Counted from the first letter of the stretch, positions 35,901 through 45,916 are shown. The stretch: 64,000 nt of DNA from Bacteroidota bacterium (GCA_027482225.1 JAIXWD010000016.1:330050-394049); one strand, 5' to 3'. Made by a program: numbers and translations. The notes: generated by a model not told the origin, from the sequence alone.

Positions 35901-36683
35901 ATGAAAATCACATTTTTAGGCACAGGCACATCTCAAGGCGTTCCCATTATTGGTTGCGATTGTTGTGTATGTAGTTCTGAAAATATGGCTGATAAAAGAT
36001 TGCGAACATCTGTTTTGGTTCAAGCCAATGATAAAAATATAGTAGTAGATAGCGGACCTGATTTTAGGCAACAAATGCTAGCCTGTAAACTTAAACGCTT
36101 GGATGGATTAATTTTTACCCATGCACACAAAGATCATATTGCAGGATTAGATGATATCCGTGGATTTAATTTTATACAACGAGAGGCCATTGATGTATAC
36201 TGTACATCAGCTGTTGAGCAACAGATTCGAAATGAATTTGCATACATATTTGATGAAGTAAAATATCCTGGAATACCTGAATTAAATATTATAAGAATAC
36301 ATAATGATGTCTCTTTTGATGTTAAAAGTGTACTTGTTACTCCAATAGAGGTAATGCACTTTAAGTTACCTGTATTAGGTTTTATGTTCACAGAAACTAA
36401 TAATACAAGTAATTTCGCATACATTACTGATGCTAATTTTATTGGAGAAAATGAAATTGATAAAATTAAAAATTGTGAAATTTTGGTTCTAAACGCTTTA
36501 CGACACGAAAAACACATTAGTCATTTTACACTTGAGGAAGCCTTACAAATGATTGAAAAAATAAACCCTAATCGGGCATATTTAACTCATATAAGCCACC
36601 AATTAGGCACACACAACCAGGTTTCTGCCACCTTGCCATCAAATGTTTTTTTGGCCTATGATGGTTTGACCATAGAAATATAA
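35901..36683 (+). CDS. PhnP-like metallo-beta-lactamase-fold hydrolase
   Basis: The 260-residue enzyme begins LGTGTSQGVP and has the PhnP-type CDCCVCSS segment that binds an extra zinc. The MBL metal motif THAHKDHIAGLDD and later ITDAN and HISHQ segments complete the site. PhnP cleaves cyclic phosphodiesters. Many Bacteroidota have this form without phosphonate genes, so the in vivo substrate is open. Its TAA overlaps the ATG of the RqcH-like gene (TAATG), giving translational coupling. Confidence 0.85.
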   Translation: MKITFLGTGTSQGVPIIGCDCCVCSSENMADKRLRTSVLVQANDKNIVVDSGPDFRQQMLACKLKRLDGLIFTHAHKDHIAGLDDIRGFNFIQREAIDVYCTSAVEQQIRNEFAYIFDEVKYPGIPELNIIRIHNDVSFDVKSVLVTPIEVMHFKLPVLGFMFTETNNTSNFAYITDANFIGENEIDKIKNCEILVLNALRHEKHISHFTLEEALQMIEKINPNRAYLTHISHQLGTHNQVSATLPSNVFLAYDGLTIEI

Positions 36684-38116
36684 TGTCCATAACGGGTTCT
36701 TTTCATCAACATTATCATTTTATAAAGCAACTTGCAGTAGCTTTAGATTCTTGGCTTTTGGGGTCGAGTTTAGCAGGTTCTTTTACCATCAGTAAACAAG
36801 AACTGGTTATGTTGTTTCGCAAAAACAACGAGCAATTGGTATTAAAAGTAATATCTAAATTTCATAGTGGTTTTCTTTTATTTGAAAATACACCTTATCA
36901 TAAAGGTAGCAATGCACAAGCATGTTTCGAATCAATAATTAACCAACAGGTTATATCTGTTAAATCCCATCTTTACAATCGGTCTTTTTGGGTCATGTTT
37001 TCTAATAACCAATCACTTGTTTTTAAGTGTTATGATGCTTTGATTAATGTGGTTTTAGTTGATAAAGATGAGGTAGTTGATATGTTTAGAGAAAGTATTC
37101 AAAACGATTGGACTTATAACTCTAGCGAATTTGAAGTAAAAGATGATGCCATCATCAATAAGTTAAAAACTTATCAATTTGAACCAGGTAAATATTGGGT
37201 ATATAAGCGTGAGTTAGATGATGAATGCTACTTGTCGTTAAGTACACAACCTGACAAGATATTATATGAAACAAATAACCCGTTTGATGCATCAACTTTT
37301 TTCGCAAGATACGCATTGGGCTCTCTTGGCTTTAAGCAAGCTAAAATATCTCGTATTGCTTCACTTGAAGGAGAGATAAAAAGAATTAAACAACAAATTA
37401 AATTAAGCGAACAAGGTATCAAGAAATTGATACACCAATCGCCTTTTGAAGAAATTGGGCATATTATTATGGCCAATATACATCACATACCCAAGCAAGT
37501 TAAGCAGGTAGAATTGTTTGATTTTTATAATGATAAAAAGATTCTGATTAAACTTAAAAGTGATTTGGATGCTTCCGCTAATGCTGCTTATTATTATAGG
37601 AAGTCTAAAAATAAGAAGATTGAATTAGAGCAAATGGAACAAAAACTCTTTAATTTAAAACAAAAACTTATTGGTTTTGAATTGATGTTAGAGCAGGTAA
37701 ATGCTGCACAAAATCCCAAACAATTGAAGCCTTTACAGGTAAGTAAAAAGCAAGACATGGTGTTTCCTTTTAAACGTTTTGTAGTGCAGGAATTTGAAAT
37801 ATGGGTTGGAAAAAATGCTGCTAATAATGATATATTGACACAAAAATATTCGCATAAAAACGACCTTTGGTTACATGCAAAAGGGGTTACTGGATCACAC
37901 ACCATTATTAAACATAAAGCTGGAAAATCAATTCCTAGCCAAGTATTAACAGTAGCAGCACAAATTGCTGCTTATTACAGTAAACATAAGGGAAATACAC
38001 TAGCCCCTGTTTGTTTCACACTTAAAAAATTTGTACGAAAACCTAAAGGTTTTGAACCTGGACAAGTTGTAATGGATAGAGAAGAAGTGATAATGGTTGA
38101 GCCAAAGCTGCCCTAA
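36683..38116 (+). CDS. rqcH: RqcH/NFACT-family ribosome rescue protein
   Basis: The 477-residue protein has the N-terminal NFACT-N-like region (about 1-170, divergent), a coiled-coil middle (about 210-350) and a clear NFACT-R domain at about 355-455: NDLWLHAKGVTGSHTII and FVRKPKGFEPGQVV. In bacteria RqcH joins the large ribosomal subunit with peptidyl-tRNA and adds alanine tails to stalled chains. It is slightly shorter than the Bacillus protein (about 570) and the N-terminal domain is hard to verify by eye. Coupling to a PhnP-like hydrolase suggests shared function, but that is inference. Confidence 0.85.
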   Translation: MSITGSFHQHYHFIKQLAVALDSWLLGSSLAGSFTISKQELVMLFRKNNEQLVLKVISKFHSGFLLFENTPYHKGSNAQACFESIINQQVISVKSHLYNRSFWVMFSNNQSLVFKCYDALINVVLVDKDEVVDMFRESIQNDWTYNSSEFEVKDDAIINKLKTYQFEPGKYWVYKRELDDECYLSLSTQPDKILYETNNPFDASTFFARYALGSLGFKQAKISRIASLEGEIKRIKQQIKLSEQGIKKLIHQSPFEEIGHIIMANIHHIPKQVKQVELFDFYNDKKILIKLKSDLDASANAAYYYRKSKNKKIELEQMEQKLFNLKQKLIGFELMLEQVNAAQNPKQLKPLQVSKKQDMVFPFKRFVVQEFEIWVGKNAANNDILTQKYSHKNDLWLHAKGVTGSHTIIKHKAGKSIPSQVLTVAAQIAAYYSKHKGNTLAPVCFTLKKFVRKPKGFEPGQVVMDREEVIMVEPKLP

Positions 38117-38421
38117 TGGATTTTATATTACCACCAAGATGTTATAAGATTTAATATAGTATTTGCATATCGTGAACTTTGAGTTTTAAATCTTAAATCT
38201 TAAATAATGTGATTTAACATTAAGTAATGATTTAACTAATTCTTCTGCTTAAAATATCTATTTTAATATTATATCCTAACAAGTAAGTTTATTGGTATTT
38301 TTTGCTTTTTCCATCTTGAAAAAAAGAATTATATTTTTGGTATTACTTTTTCTGAGGCAAATAAACTTAACTTTGCCCTCTGTTTTTAAATGTATAACTT
38401 ATATAAAAAGATTAATTTAGT
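38117..38421. other. AT-rich intergenic spacer upstream of ppa
   Basis: No open frame of note. It holds short direct repeats (two AAATCTT copies in a row near 38195, two TGATTTAAC copies near 38210-38236) and, at its right end, a -7 promoter box for ppa. Confidence 0.5.
38368..38375 (+). promoter_or_regulatory. -7 promoter box for ppa
   Basis: TAACTTTG is a perfect TAnnTTTG match, 46 bases before the ATG. A -33 TTG at standard spacing is not evident. Confidence 0.4.
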
Positions 38422-38973
38422 ATGATAGTATTTAATCCTTGGCACCATGTTGGTTATGGAAATGAAGCCCCAGAAGTTGTAACCGCAATTGTAGAAATTC
38501 CCCATGGTAGCAAAGGTAAATTTGAGTTGGATAAAGAAAGTGGAATGTTAAGGCTTGATCGCGTTTTGTTTTCTTCTGTTCATTATCCTGCTCATTATGG
38601 TTTTATTCCTCAAACATTTTGCGATGATAAAGATCCCTTAGATATAATGGTTTTGACCAGTATAGAGTTGCCGTACATGTGTTTAATTGATGCAAAAGTA
38701 ATTGGTGTAATGCATATGGTTGACCAAGGAGAAGCTGATGATAAAATAATTGCAGTAGCAGCTAATGACATGAGCTGGAATCACATAAACGATATCAATG
38801 AATTACCTCCACACACCCTATTGGAAATGCGTAGGTTTTTTGAAGACTACAAAGCATTAGAAGATAAAGAGGTATTAGTAAATGAGTTTATGGGAAGAGA
38901 TGTTGCAATTAAGATAGTGGAAGAGAGTATGAAATTATATGATACTCAAATTCGCAAAACGTTGTCGATATAA
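38422..38973 (+). CDS. ppa: soluble inorganic pyrophosphatase, family I
   Basis: The 183-residue cytosolic enzyme hydrolyses pyrophosphate. Family I signs are the IPHGSKGKFELD segment, YPAHYGFIPQTFCDDKDPLDIMVL with the three active-site Asp, and KVIGVMHMVDQGEADDKIIAV. The length fits. The same genome carries the membrane pyrophosphatase at 1126-3639, so pyrophosphate can be used either for pumping or for simple removal. Confidence 0.95.
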   Translation: MIVFNPWHHVGYGNEAPEVVTAIVEIPHGSKGKFELDKESGMLRLDRVLFSSVHYPAHYGFIPQTFCDDKDPLDIMVLTSIELPYMCLIDAKVIGVMHMVDQGEADDKIIAVAANDMSWNHINDINELPPHTLLEMRRFFEDYKALEDKEVLVNEFMGRDVAIKIVEESMKLYDTQIRKTLSI

Positions 38974-39285
38974 CAGTAATTAATTTAATACACCGTTTTA
39001 ACCGATTATTCTGTTTTTGTGATGTCTTGAAGTCTCAGATTTTAAAATTCTTGTATTAGTTCTTGATTATAAAGGTATAATCATTCTTTTGCATTACATT
39101 TCTTGTTTTACTCTATACGTTTACAAATTTCATGTCAAGAGCTACAAACCAATAACAGATCAGTCAATCGCTTCTTCTTTTTATCTAATACACACTTTTT
39201 GCCATCCTGCAAAATAGCACTACATTCGTATCCGTTTTTTTAATACAAGCATTTTTTCTTGATAACATTTAAATAATAATTTGAT
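38974..39285. other. intergenic spacer upstream of pruA
   Basis: About 310 AT-rich bases without an open frame, tRNA-like cloverleaf or strong hairpin. The pruA promoter should be in its right end, but I could not pick a convincing -33/-7 pair. Confidence 0.4.
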
Positions 39286-40914
39286 ATGAACGGTTTTTTT
39301 AAAGTTCCTGTTCCAGTAAACGAACCTATTTTAAATTATGCACCTGGTAGTGCTGAGCGCATTGATTTAAAAGCGGCATTAGCCTCTGCTCGAGGCAAAC
39401 AAATTGATATACCCATGTACATTGGTGGCGAAGAAGTGAGGACTGGTAAAACCAGGCGATTAGCTCCTCCACACGATCACCAACACACGTTAGGTCATTT
39501 TCATTTAGGCGATGCTTCACATGTAAAAGTTGCTATTGATGCAGCTTTGGCTGCTAAAACCAATTGGGAAAATTTGCCTTGGGAACAACGTGCTGCTATA
39601 TTTTTAAAAGCTGCTGATCTAATTGCTGGTCCTTATCGCGCTAAATTAAATGCGGCAACCATGCTTGGTCAAAGCAAAAATGCATTTCAGGCTGAAATTG
39701 ATAGCGCTTGCGAGATTATTGACTTTTTACGTTTTAATGTGGCCTTTATGAGCCAAATTTATAACGATCAACCACAATCGGGTAAAGGCATGTGGAATCG
39801 CATTGAATACCGTCCACTTGAAGGATTTGTATTTGCTTTAACACCATTTAATTTTACAGCTATTGCAGGTAATTTGCCTACTAGTGCTGCTATGATGGGT
39901 AATGTGGTTGTATGGAAGCCTGCTAATACTCAAATATACTCAGCCAATGTATTGATGGAAATTTTTAAAGAAGCTGGGGTTCCTGATGGGGTAATTAATT
40001 TGGTTTATGTTGATGGACCAACAGCTGGTGAAGTAATATTTAACCATCCTGATTTTGCAGGAATTCACTTCACGGGTTCTACTGGAGTATTTCAAAATGT
40101 TTGGAAAACCATAGGTGGTAATATCCATAAATATAAAACCTATCCTCGTATTGTAGGAGAAACAGGTGGGAAAGATTTTATTGTGATGCACAAAACGGCT
40201 AAGGTAGACGAAAGTGTAACCGCGATTGTTCGAGGTGCATTTGAGTTTCAAGGCCAAAAATGTTCAGCAGCCTCGCGTGCTTATGTGCCATCAAACTTAT
40301 GGCCTGCAGTTAAAATGAAATTGATAGAAACCGTTAGGTCTTTAAAAATGGGCCCAACCGAAGATTTTAACAACTTTGTAAATGCAGTTATTGATGAGCG
40401 TTCATTTGATAAAATTGCTAATTATATTGAAGGGGTAAAACAAGATGCAGATACTGAAATTATAGTTGGTGGCGGTTACGATAAATCAAAAGGATATTTT
40501 ATAGAGCCTACTATTGTGGTTACTCAAAATCCAAAATCAATTACCATGTGTGAGGAAATTTTTGGACCAGTATTAACTTTGTTTGTTTACGATGAAAATA
40601 AGTACGAAGAAACGTTGGACTTGGTAAACACCACATCTGAATATGCGTTAACAGGTGCTATTATTTCTCAAGACAGATATGCAATTGAATTAGCCACAAA
40701 TAAATTACGAAATGCAGCAGGTAACTTTTATATAAATGATAAACCAACAGGTGCTGTAGTTGGGCAACAACCATTTGGGGGTGCCCGTGGTAGTGGTACA
40801 AATGATAAAGCAGGTGCCATGGTTAACTTACTCCGTTGGGTAAGCATGCGAACCATTAAAGAAACATTTGTATCTCCAACCAGTTATGAGTATCCTTTTT
40901 TATCAGCAGAATAA
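39286..40914 (+). CDS. pruA: L-glutamate gamma-semialdehyde (P5C) dehydrogenase
   Basis: The 542-residue aldehyde dehydrogenase completes proline breakdown by oxidising glutamate semialdehyde to glutamate with NAD. The catalytic Glu is in GETGGKDF and the catalytic Cys in FEFQGQKCSAASR. ALTPFNFTAIAGNLP and the NDKPTGAVVGQQPFGGARGSGTNDK ending are specific for P5C dehydrogenases. The size matches the single-function form (about 540), not PutA, so proline dehydrogenase must be encoded elsewhere. It has its own terminator. Confidence 0.96.
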   Translation: MNGFFKVPVPVNEPILNYAPGSAERIDLKAALASARGKQIDIPMYIGGEEVRTGKTRRLAPPHDHQHTLGHFHLGDASHVKVAIDAALAAKTNWENLPWEQRAAIFLKAADLIAGPYRAKLNAATMLGQSKNAFQAEIDSACEIIDFLRFNVAFMSQIYNDQPQSGKGMWNRIEYRPLEGFVFALTPFNFTAIAGNLPTSAAMMGNVVVWKPANTQIYSANVLMEIFKEAGVPDGVINLVYVDGPTAGEVIFNHPDFAGIHFTGSTGVFQNVWKTIGGNIHKYKTYPRIVGETGGKDFIVMHKTAKVDESVTAIVRGAFEFQGQKCSAASRAYVPSNLWPAVKMKLIETVRSLKMGPTEDFNNFVNAVIDERSFDKIANYIEGVKQDADTEIIVGGGYDKSKGYFIEPTIVVTQNPKSITMCEEIFGPVLTLFVYDENKYEETLDLVNTTSEYALTGAIISQDRYAIELATNKLRNAAGNFYINDKPTGAVVGQQPFGGARGSGTNDKAGAMVNLLRWVSMRTIKETFVSPTSYEYPFLSAE

Positions 40915-40933
40915 AAACCGCTTATATCTTAAA

Positions 40934-40970
40934 ATAGCCCTTCTAAATAGTATTTGGAAGGGCTATGTTA
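40934..40970 (+). terminator. terminator after pruA
   Basis: ATAGCCCTTC and GAAGGGCTAT pair, with AAATA/TATTT extending the stem. The downstream T content is modest. Confidence 0.65.
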
Positions 40971-41038
40971 TTAAATGCCGTGTTACGGTTTTATTTTGTA
41001 TAATGCAAACTCAAATGTAAAGTATAGTATTTTTTATC

Positions 41039-42907
41039 ATGATACAAATCAAATTTATAACAACAAGTTTAGTGCTTTCGCTAATTTTATTTAGTGCGCA
41101 AGCACAAACCACAAAACAGATTAAACCATTTAAGCTTCCTGCAGCTCGCACCCAAGATGAAATTAAGTTGGGGCGTATTTTAGCTGAAAATAAATTGCTA
41201 GAAAAAAAAGCAGAATCTTTTCCTTTAAATATCCGTTATCCAGGCGAGTTTGAAGAATCACAATCTGTTTTTGTTTCTTGGTCGTATGATTATGATTTAA
41301 ACGGAAATGTAACGGGTGCTGACGTAACAAGCGAATATGCTTTGATTTCTGCAAGATTAACGGATGCTATACAAAAAGTAGTTCCCGTTATTATCAGAGT
41401 TGAAAAGGCAAGTGATACCTCTGCCATTAAAACTTATATGAACAACCGTAATACCCCTCTGATAAATTATAGCTTCATTATTTTTCCGGGTGATGACTGG
41501 TGGACTCGCGACTTTGGCCCTAATGGTGTTTATGTTGGCAACCAAGACAGCTTAGCTTTTATCGATTTAAAATATTATCCCGGCCGCGATAAAGATGATG
41601 TTGCTCCCATTGCTTTGGGTAATAGATTAAACATACCCAATTACATTACACGTTTAAATGCAGAGGGCGGAAACCTGATGGCTGATGGTTTTGGAAGAAC
41701 TTTTTACAGTGATGTTGTAACTTCTGTAAATACCGATCCTGAAATGGTTAGTCCTGTTTTTACCAAACAAGAAATCAATGATAAAATGAATGTAATGTTT
41801 GGCTCGAAACAAAATATTGATTTACCAACTTTAAATTGTGATGGCGGAACAGGGCATATTGATTTGTACTTAAAAATGATTGATGAACAAACGCTCATGA
41901 TTGCAAAATACCCAAATGAAATTACGGCTATCGACAAACAAATAATTGAGAACAATACACAATTATTGGCATCAATAAACAGTACTTATAATCGCCCTTT
42001 CAGGGTTTACCGCATACCACATCCAACCGATGATAATGGCAACCACTCTCGTAGAACATGTTCGCAACTAAATGCAGATGCACGAACTTTTGTTAATGGT
42101 TTAACCGTTAACAATACTTACATCATGCCATCATACTCTGATGAGTTTAATGGAAATAAAGCACAAACAGCACAAGTGGTTAACTTATTTAAACGTATTA
42201 TGCCGGGATATAAAGTAATAGACATCGACTCGCGTTTGTTGAGTGAATTGGGTGGTGAATTACATTGTATTACAATGCAAATTCCTGCCGAAAATCCTGT
42301 TCTATTTTGGCATCCAAGTGTTGATGGTTTTTATTCAAGTATTCAAAACAGTTTTCATATTGTTGCTAAAATCACTAATAAAAGTGGTGTTACTTCTGCT
42401 GTTTGTAAATGGCGTTTAAAAGGTGCATCAACATTTAATACCATTAATTTAACAGATAGCTCGGGATATTTTATTGGTGATATTGTGGCAAACGGATTAA
42501 CAGCCGCAGATGAGATTGAATATTACCTAAGTGCTACTACCAACAATGGTAAAACAGCTGTAAAACCTATCACTGCGCCTGATGGATTTTATAGTATTTT
42601 CTTTACTGAAAGAACATCATTATCAGAGTTTGAAGTAAAACCTAAAAACTATTTGTTTAATGCTTATCCAAATCCTGCATCAAGCCAAATAAAAATACCT
42701 TTTTATGCCATGCAGGCAAAAATAGCAACCATAAATGTTACCGATATTAGCGGGAAAACCATCAAACAATATACGCCATCAAACCTACAAAACGGACTAA
42801 ATGAGGCAATTATTGATTTGCATGATTTTAATAACGGAATTTATTTTTATACTTACACTTTAGATGGCAATATTATTGCAACACGTAAGTTTATTGTAAG
42901 TAAATAA
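41039..42907 (+). CDS. T9SS-exported peptidylarginine deiminase/agmatine deiminase homologue
   Basis: The 622-residue protein has a signal peptide (about 1-22), a guanidino-group-modifying (PAD_porph) domain at about 55-430 and a T9SS type A sorting domain (about 545-622, AYPNPASSQ). Active-site elements are Asp158 in TRDFGP, His273 and Asp275 in TGHIDLY, and Cys410 in GGELHCITMQ, the same order as in the Porphyromonas gingivalis enzyme PPAD. An Ig-like beta domain sits between catalytic and sorting parts. It may convert arginine residues or agmatine-like compounds outside the cell. Substrate class cannot be told from sequence. The ctp-type protease gene follows after 15 bases. Confidence 0.88.
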   Translation: MIQIKFITTSLVLSLILFSAQAQTTKQIKPFKLPAARTQDEIKLGRILAENKLLEKKAESFPLNIRYPGEFEESQSVFVSWSYDYDLNGNVTGADVTSEYALISARLTDAIQKVVPVIIRVEKASDTSAIKTYMNNRNTPLINYSFIIFPGDDWWTRDFGPNGVYVGNQDSLAFIDLKYYPGRDKDDVAPIALGNRLNIPNYITRLNAEGGNLMADGFGRTFYSDVVTSVNTDPEMVSPVFTKQEINDKMNVMFGSKQNIDLPTLNCDGGTGHIDLYLKMIDEQTLMIAKYPNEITAIDKQIIENNTQLLASINSTYNRPFRVYRIPHPTDDNGNHSRRTCSQLNADARTFVNGLTVNNTYIMPSYSDEFNGNKAQTAQVVNLFKRIMPGYKVIDIDSRLLSELGGELHCITMQIPAENPVLFWHPSVDGFYSSIQNSFHIVAKITNKSGVTSAVCKWRLKGASTFNTINLTDSSGYFIGDIVANGLTAADEIEYYLSATTNNGKTAVKPITAPDGFYSIFFTERTSLSEFEVKPKNYLFNAYPNPASSQIKIPFYAMQAKIATINVTDISGKTIKQYTPSNLQNGLNEAIIDLHDFNNGIYFYTYTLDGNIIATRKFIVSK

Positions 42908-42922
42908 TTCAATATATAACAA

Positions 42923-44917
42923 ATGATTGTTAAACATATTAGTGCAGTGTTATTTGGGGCTTTGTTTTTAAATACAGCATGCGCAACAGATACAACCAAA
43001 GTACATTTTAAAAATCTTGAACCAGAACCACAACACCCTATGGTGTTTTCTACAGCAATGCAACTGGTAGCATCATATCACTATCAAAAACCTGCGATAA
43101 ACGATCAGTTTTCTTCAAATGCTTTTGATAATTACATCAAAGATTTAGACCCATCAAAGGTTTATTTTTTGAAAAGTGATATTGCTGAGTTTGAAAAATA
43201 CCGTTACGCTATTGATGAAAGTATTTTTAGTGGGGATGTAAAACCGGGCTTCGAAATTTTTAACCGCTATCAAAAACGTTTACAAGAGCGTATTAATTAT
43301 GCGTTTTCGTTATTGAACGACTCAACACAGTTTGATTTCAGTAACAATGATTCGTTTATGACAAATAGAGAGAAGACATCTTTTGTATCAACTTCAGATG
43401 AATTGAATGCACTTTGGAAGCTTAAATTAAAATACGAGTGTTTAGCATCTAAAGTTCAAGGGAAAGACTTTAAAACATACAGCGAAACGATTCGTAAGCG
43501 ATATGATAATTTACTAAAATTATCGTCAAAAACTAAAAGTGAAGATGTTTTTCAGTTATATGTAAACTCATTAACCGAATTAGCTGATCCACACACGAGT
43601 TATTTCTCTCCTCGTGCAAGTGCTGATTTTAATACGCAAATGAGTTTATCATTAGAGGGTATTGGTGCTACTTTACAAACCGAAAACGAGTATACCAAAA
43701 TACGTGAAGTGGTAAAAGGTGGACCGGCTGATAAAAGCAAGAAAATATTTGCTGGAGACAGAATTATTGGTGTAGCACAAGGTGACAGTGATTTGGTGAA
43801 TGTAGTAGACTGGCGCTTGGATGATGTAGTAAGTTTAATAAGGGGTAAAAAAGGAACCACAGTTAGATTAGAGATAATTCCAGCATCTGAACATAATAAA
43901 ACCAAGGTTATTGAGATTAAGCGAGATAAAATTGTATTAGAAGACCAATCGGCTAAAAGTAGTATAAAAGAAGTTACGCGTAATGGTAAAAAATATAAAT
44001 ATGGTGTCATAAGTTTACCAACTTTTTATATTGATTTTGCTGCAGCACGTAAAGGAGATCATAATTATAAAAGTACCACTCGTGATGTAAAAAAACTGAT
44101 AGTTGAATTAAAAAAGCAAAAGGTTGATGGACTGGTTATTGATTTGAGAAACAATGGTGGTGGTTCATTACAAGAGGCCGTAGAATTAACAGGCTTGTTT
44201 ATTAAGGTTGGTCCTGTTGTGCAAGTTAAAGACGGATCCGGTGGGATTAAAGATGAAACAGATCGCAATCCTGAACTATTTTATGATGGACCAATAAGTG
44301 TTTTAGTAAACAGATTTAGTGCTTCTGCATCCGAAATTTTCGCTGCAGCTATTCAAGACTATGGCAGGGGAGTTGTTATTGGAGAAAAAACTTATGGAAA
44401 GGGCACCGTGCAAAATATGGTGGCTGTAAATGAATTTGTACAGTATGATGGTAAGCCATTAGGTGAAGTTAAATTAACCATTGCAAAGTTTTATCGTATA
44501 AATGGAAGTTCAACTCAACACCGTGGTGTAATTCCCGATATTGAATTGCCAAGTTTGTATTCTGATAAAGAATTTGGAGAGGAAGCCAGTAAGTATGCTC
44601 TGCCATGGGATCAAATTTCGCCAACACAGTTTGAGGCTGTTAATACTGTTACCTCAAAATTAGACTTAGTAAAGAAAAGTCATATCCAACGAATGAGCAA
44701 TAATAAAGAGTATGCTTATTTGCAACAAGATATTAATTTCTTTAAAGAACATAATGCTAAGCTTTACCAAACGCTAAATGATGTTTCGTACAAAATACAA
44801 AACGATAAAATAGATGCGGATAAAAAGGCGAGAGAGGATGAACGCAAAGCGCGTAAGGTTACCAATCCAGATTTAATGATGGATGAAGCCTTAGAAGTGA
44901 TGTGTGACTTGAAATAG
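42923..44917 (+). CDS. prc: tail-specific carboxy-terminal processing protease (S41)
   Basis: The 664-residue protease has a signal peptide, an N-terminal helical domain, a PDZ domain (about 225-315, LSLEGIGATLQ start) and the S41 catalytic domain with Ser in NRFSASASEIFAAA and Lys in IGEKTYGKGTVQ. A C-terminal DUF3340-type helical tail (about 545-664) marks the Prc/Tsp subfamily, which removes damaged or tagged envelope proteins. It lies 15 bases after the deiminase gene, possibly in one operon, and ends at a strong terminator. Confidence 0.94.
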   Translation: MIVKHISAVLFGALFLNTACATDTTKVHFKNLEPEPQHPMVFSTAMQLVASYHYQKPAINDQFSSNAFDNYIKDLDPSKVYFLKSDIAEFEKYRYAIDESIFSGDVKPGFEIFNRYQKRLQERINYAFSLLNDSTQFDFSNNDSFMTNREKTSFVSTSDELNALWKLKLKYECLASKVQGKDFKTYSETIRKRYDNLLKLSSKTKSEDVFQLYVNSLTELADPHTSYFSPRASADFNTQMSLSLEGIGATLQTENEYTKIREVVKGGPADKSKKIFAGDRIIGVAQGDSDLVNVVDWRLDDVVSLIRGKKGTTVRLEIIPASEHNKTKVIEIKRDKIVLEDQSAKSSIKEVTRNGKKYKYGVISLPTFYIDFAAARKGDHNYKSTTRDVKKLIVELKKQKVDGLVIDLRNNGGGSLQEAVELTGLFIKVGPVVQVKDGSGGIKDETDRNPELFYDGPISVLVNRFSASASEIFAAAIQDYGRGVVIGEKTYGKGTVQNMVAVNEFVQYDGKPLGEVKLTIAKFYRINGSSTQHRGVIPDIELPSLYSDKEFGEEASKYALPWDQISPTQFEAVNTVTSKLDLVKKSHIQRMSNNKEYAYLQQDINFFKEHNAKLYQTLNDVSYKIQNDKIDADKKAREDERKARKVTNPDLMMDEALEVMCDLK

Positions 44918-44935
44918 TAATGAACAAAAAAACAG

Positions 44936-44974
44936 AAACGGGTTGATGAAGATTATTCATTAACCCGTTTTTAT
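44936..44974 (+). terminator. terminator after prc
   Basis: AAACGGGTT and AACCCGTTT pair, extended by ATGAA/TTCAT inside, and are followed by T residues. Confidence 0.85.
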
Positions 44975-45038
44975 TAATCCATAATTTGATAACGACCTTC
45001 GACTTTCATTCGTTTTGAAATTCGTAAAAATATGATAG

Positions 45039-45078
45039 AAAAAATCCCGCTATACAATTGTATGGCGGGATTTTTTAA
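45039..45078 (-). terminator. terminator of the barrel protein gene
   Basis: AAAATCCCGC and GCGGGATTTT flank an inner TACAATTGTA palindrome. It lies just beyond the 3' end of the minus-strand gene that stops at 45089, with A/T runs on both sides, so it can act on both strands. Confidence 0.8.
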
Positions 45079-45088
45079 TGCAATGTTA

Positions 45089-45886
45089 TTAGAAGTATAT
45101 AGCGAACGTAATAGCACCAGATGCGTTGTCAACATCTATATTGAAATTAGAACCACCAGCAGTTTTATTTGTTGTTTTAACAACACTAGTTCCATTCCAA
45201 CTTTCACTTTCAGCTGTACCTTCTCCTGTCGTTGAGAAGCCTATTCCCCAACCAAATTCTGCTCCTACAGACATTTTTGGTGCAAAGAAGTATTCAGCAC
45301 CAACAAATCCTCTTGCTCCTATGCCAAAGGTTAAGCCTTTTGAATCTTCAAGTACACGAGGTGTTGTATTACCAAGACCTAGGCTATTACCATAAGTGAA
45401 TGATTTAGAAGGGTCTTTTGAAATATCAATTATACCTTCAGCACCATAAAATCCCCTTAATCTTCCTTTTCCCCTGTAGTATTGTAACCCTGCTCCTAAT
45501 GTTAAAGCGAAGTCAGATGTTGTTTCACTATTTTCTACAGTTTCACCAGTACTTGTCCCTGTTTTCGGAACATATGTTTTATCCGTAAAACTGTTGAATC
45601 CAACTCTTGCTTTCACACGATAAGCAGTATTCTCATCTTTCATGTATTTACCGACAATGGTAAATGGTGTTTGATAGTCTAGTGCACCTGCTGCAGAATT
45701 AGGTGCAGTATTACTGAATATACGTGTTTTGTCGAATGCGTAATCTAAGAATGGCACAGCATCAAAGCTAATTGACCAATCTTTAGCTTCTGGTAAAATT
45801 GGCGTACCTTTTTTACTGGTAAGACCTTGTGCAAATAAACCAGCTCCAGCTGATAAAAATGCTAACGATAAGAATAATTTTTTCAT
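45089..45886 (-). CDS. outer-membrane beta-barrel protein, function unknown
   Basis: The 265-residue protein has a signal peptide (about 1-19, ending LFAQ) and a series of amphipathic strands ending in ITFAIYF, with the terminal Phe favoured by the BAM machinery. Two loops rich in Ser, Thr, Gly and Glu (about 110-125 and 215-245) would face outward. It looks like the OmpW/OprF-sized barrels common in Bacteroidota, but I cannot name a family. It is a single gene with a -7 box and a terminator. Confidence 0.7.
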   Translation of the reverse strand: MKKLFLSLAFLSAGAGLFAQGLTSKKGTPILPEAKDWSISFDAVPFLDYAFDKTRIFSNTAPNSAAGALDYQTPFTIVGKYMKDENTAYRVKARVGFNSFTDKTYVPKTGTSTGETVENSETTSDFALTLGAGLQYYRGKGRLRGFYGAEGIIDISKDPSKSFTYGNSLGLGNTTPRVLEDSKGLTFGIGARGFVGAEYFFAPKMSVGAEFGWGIGFSTTGEGTAESESWNGTSVVKTTNKTAGGSNFNIDVDNASGAITFAIYF

Positions 45887-45916
45887 AAGTTGTTAGTTTT
45901 GTTTTAATTAACAATA

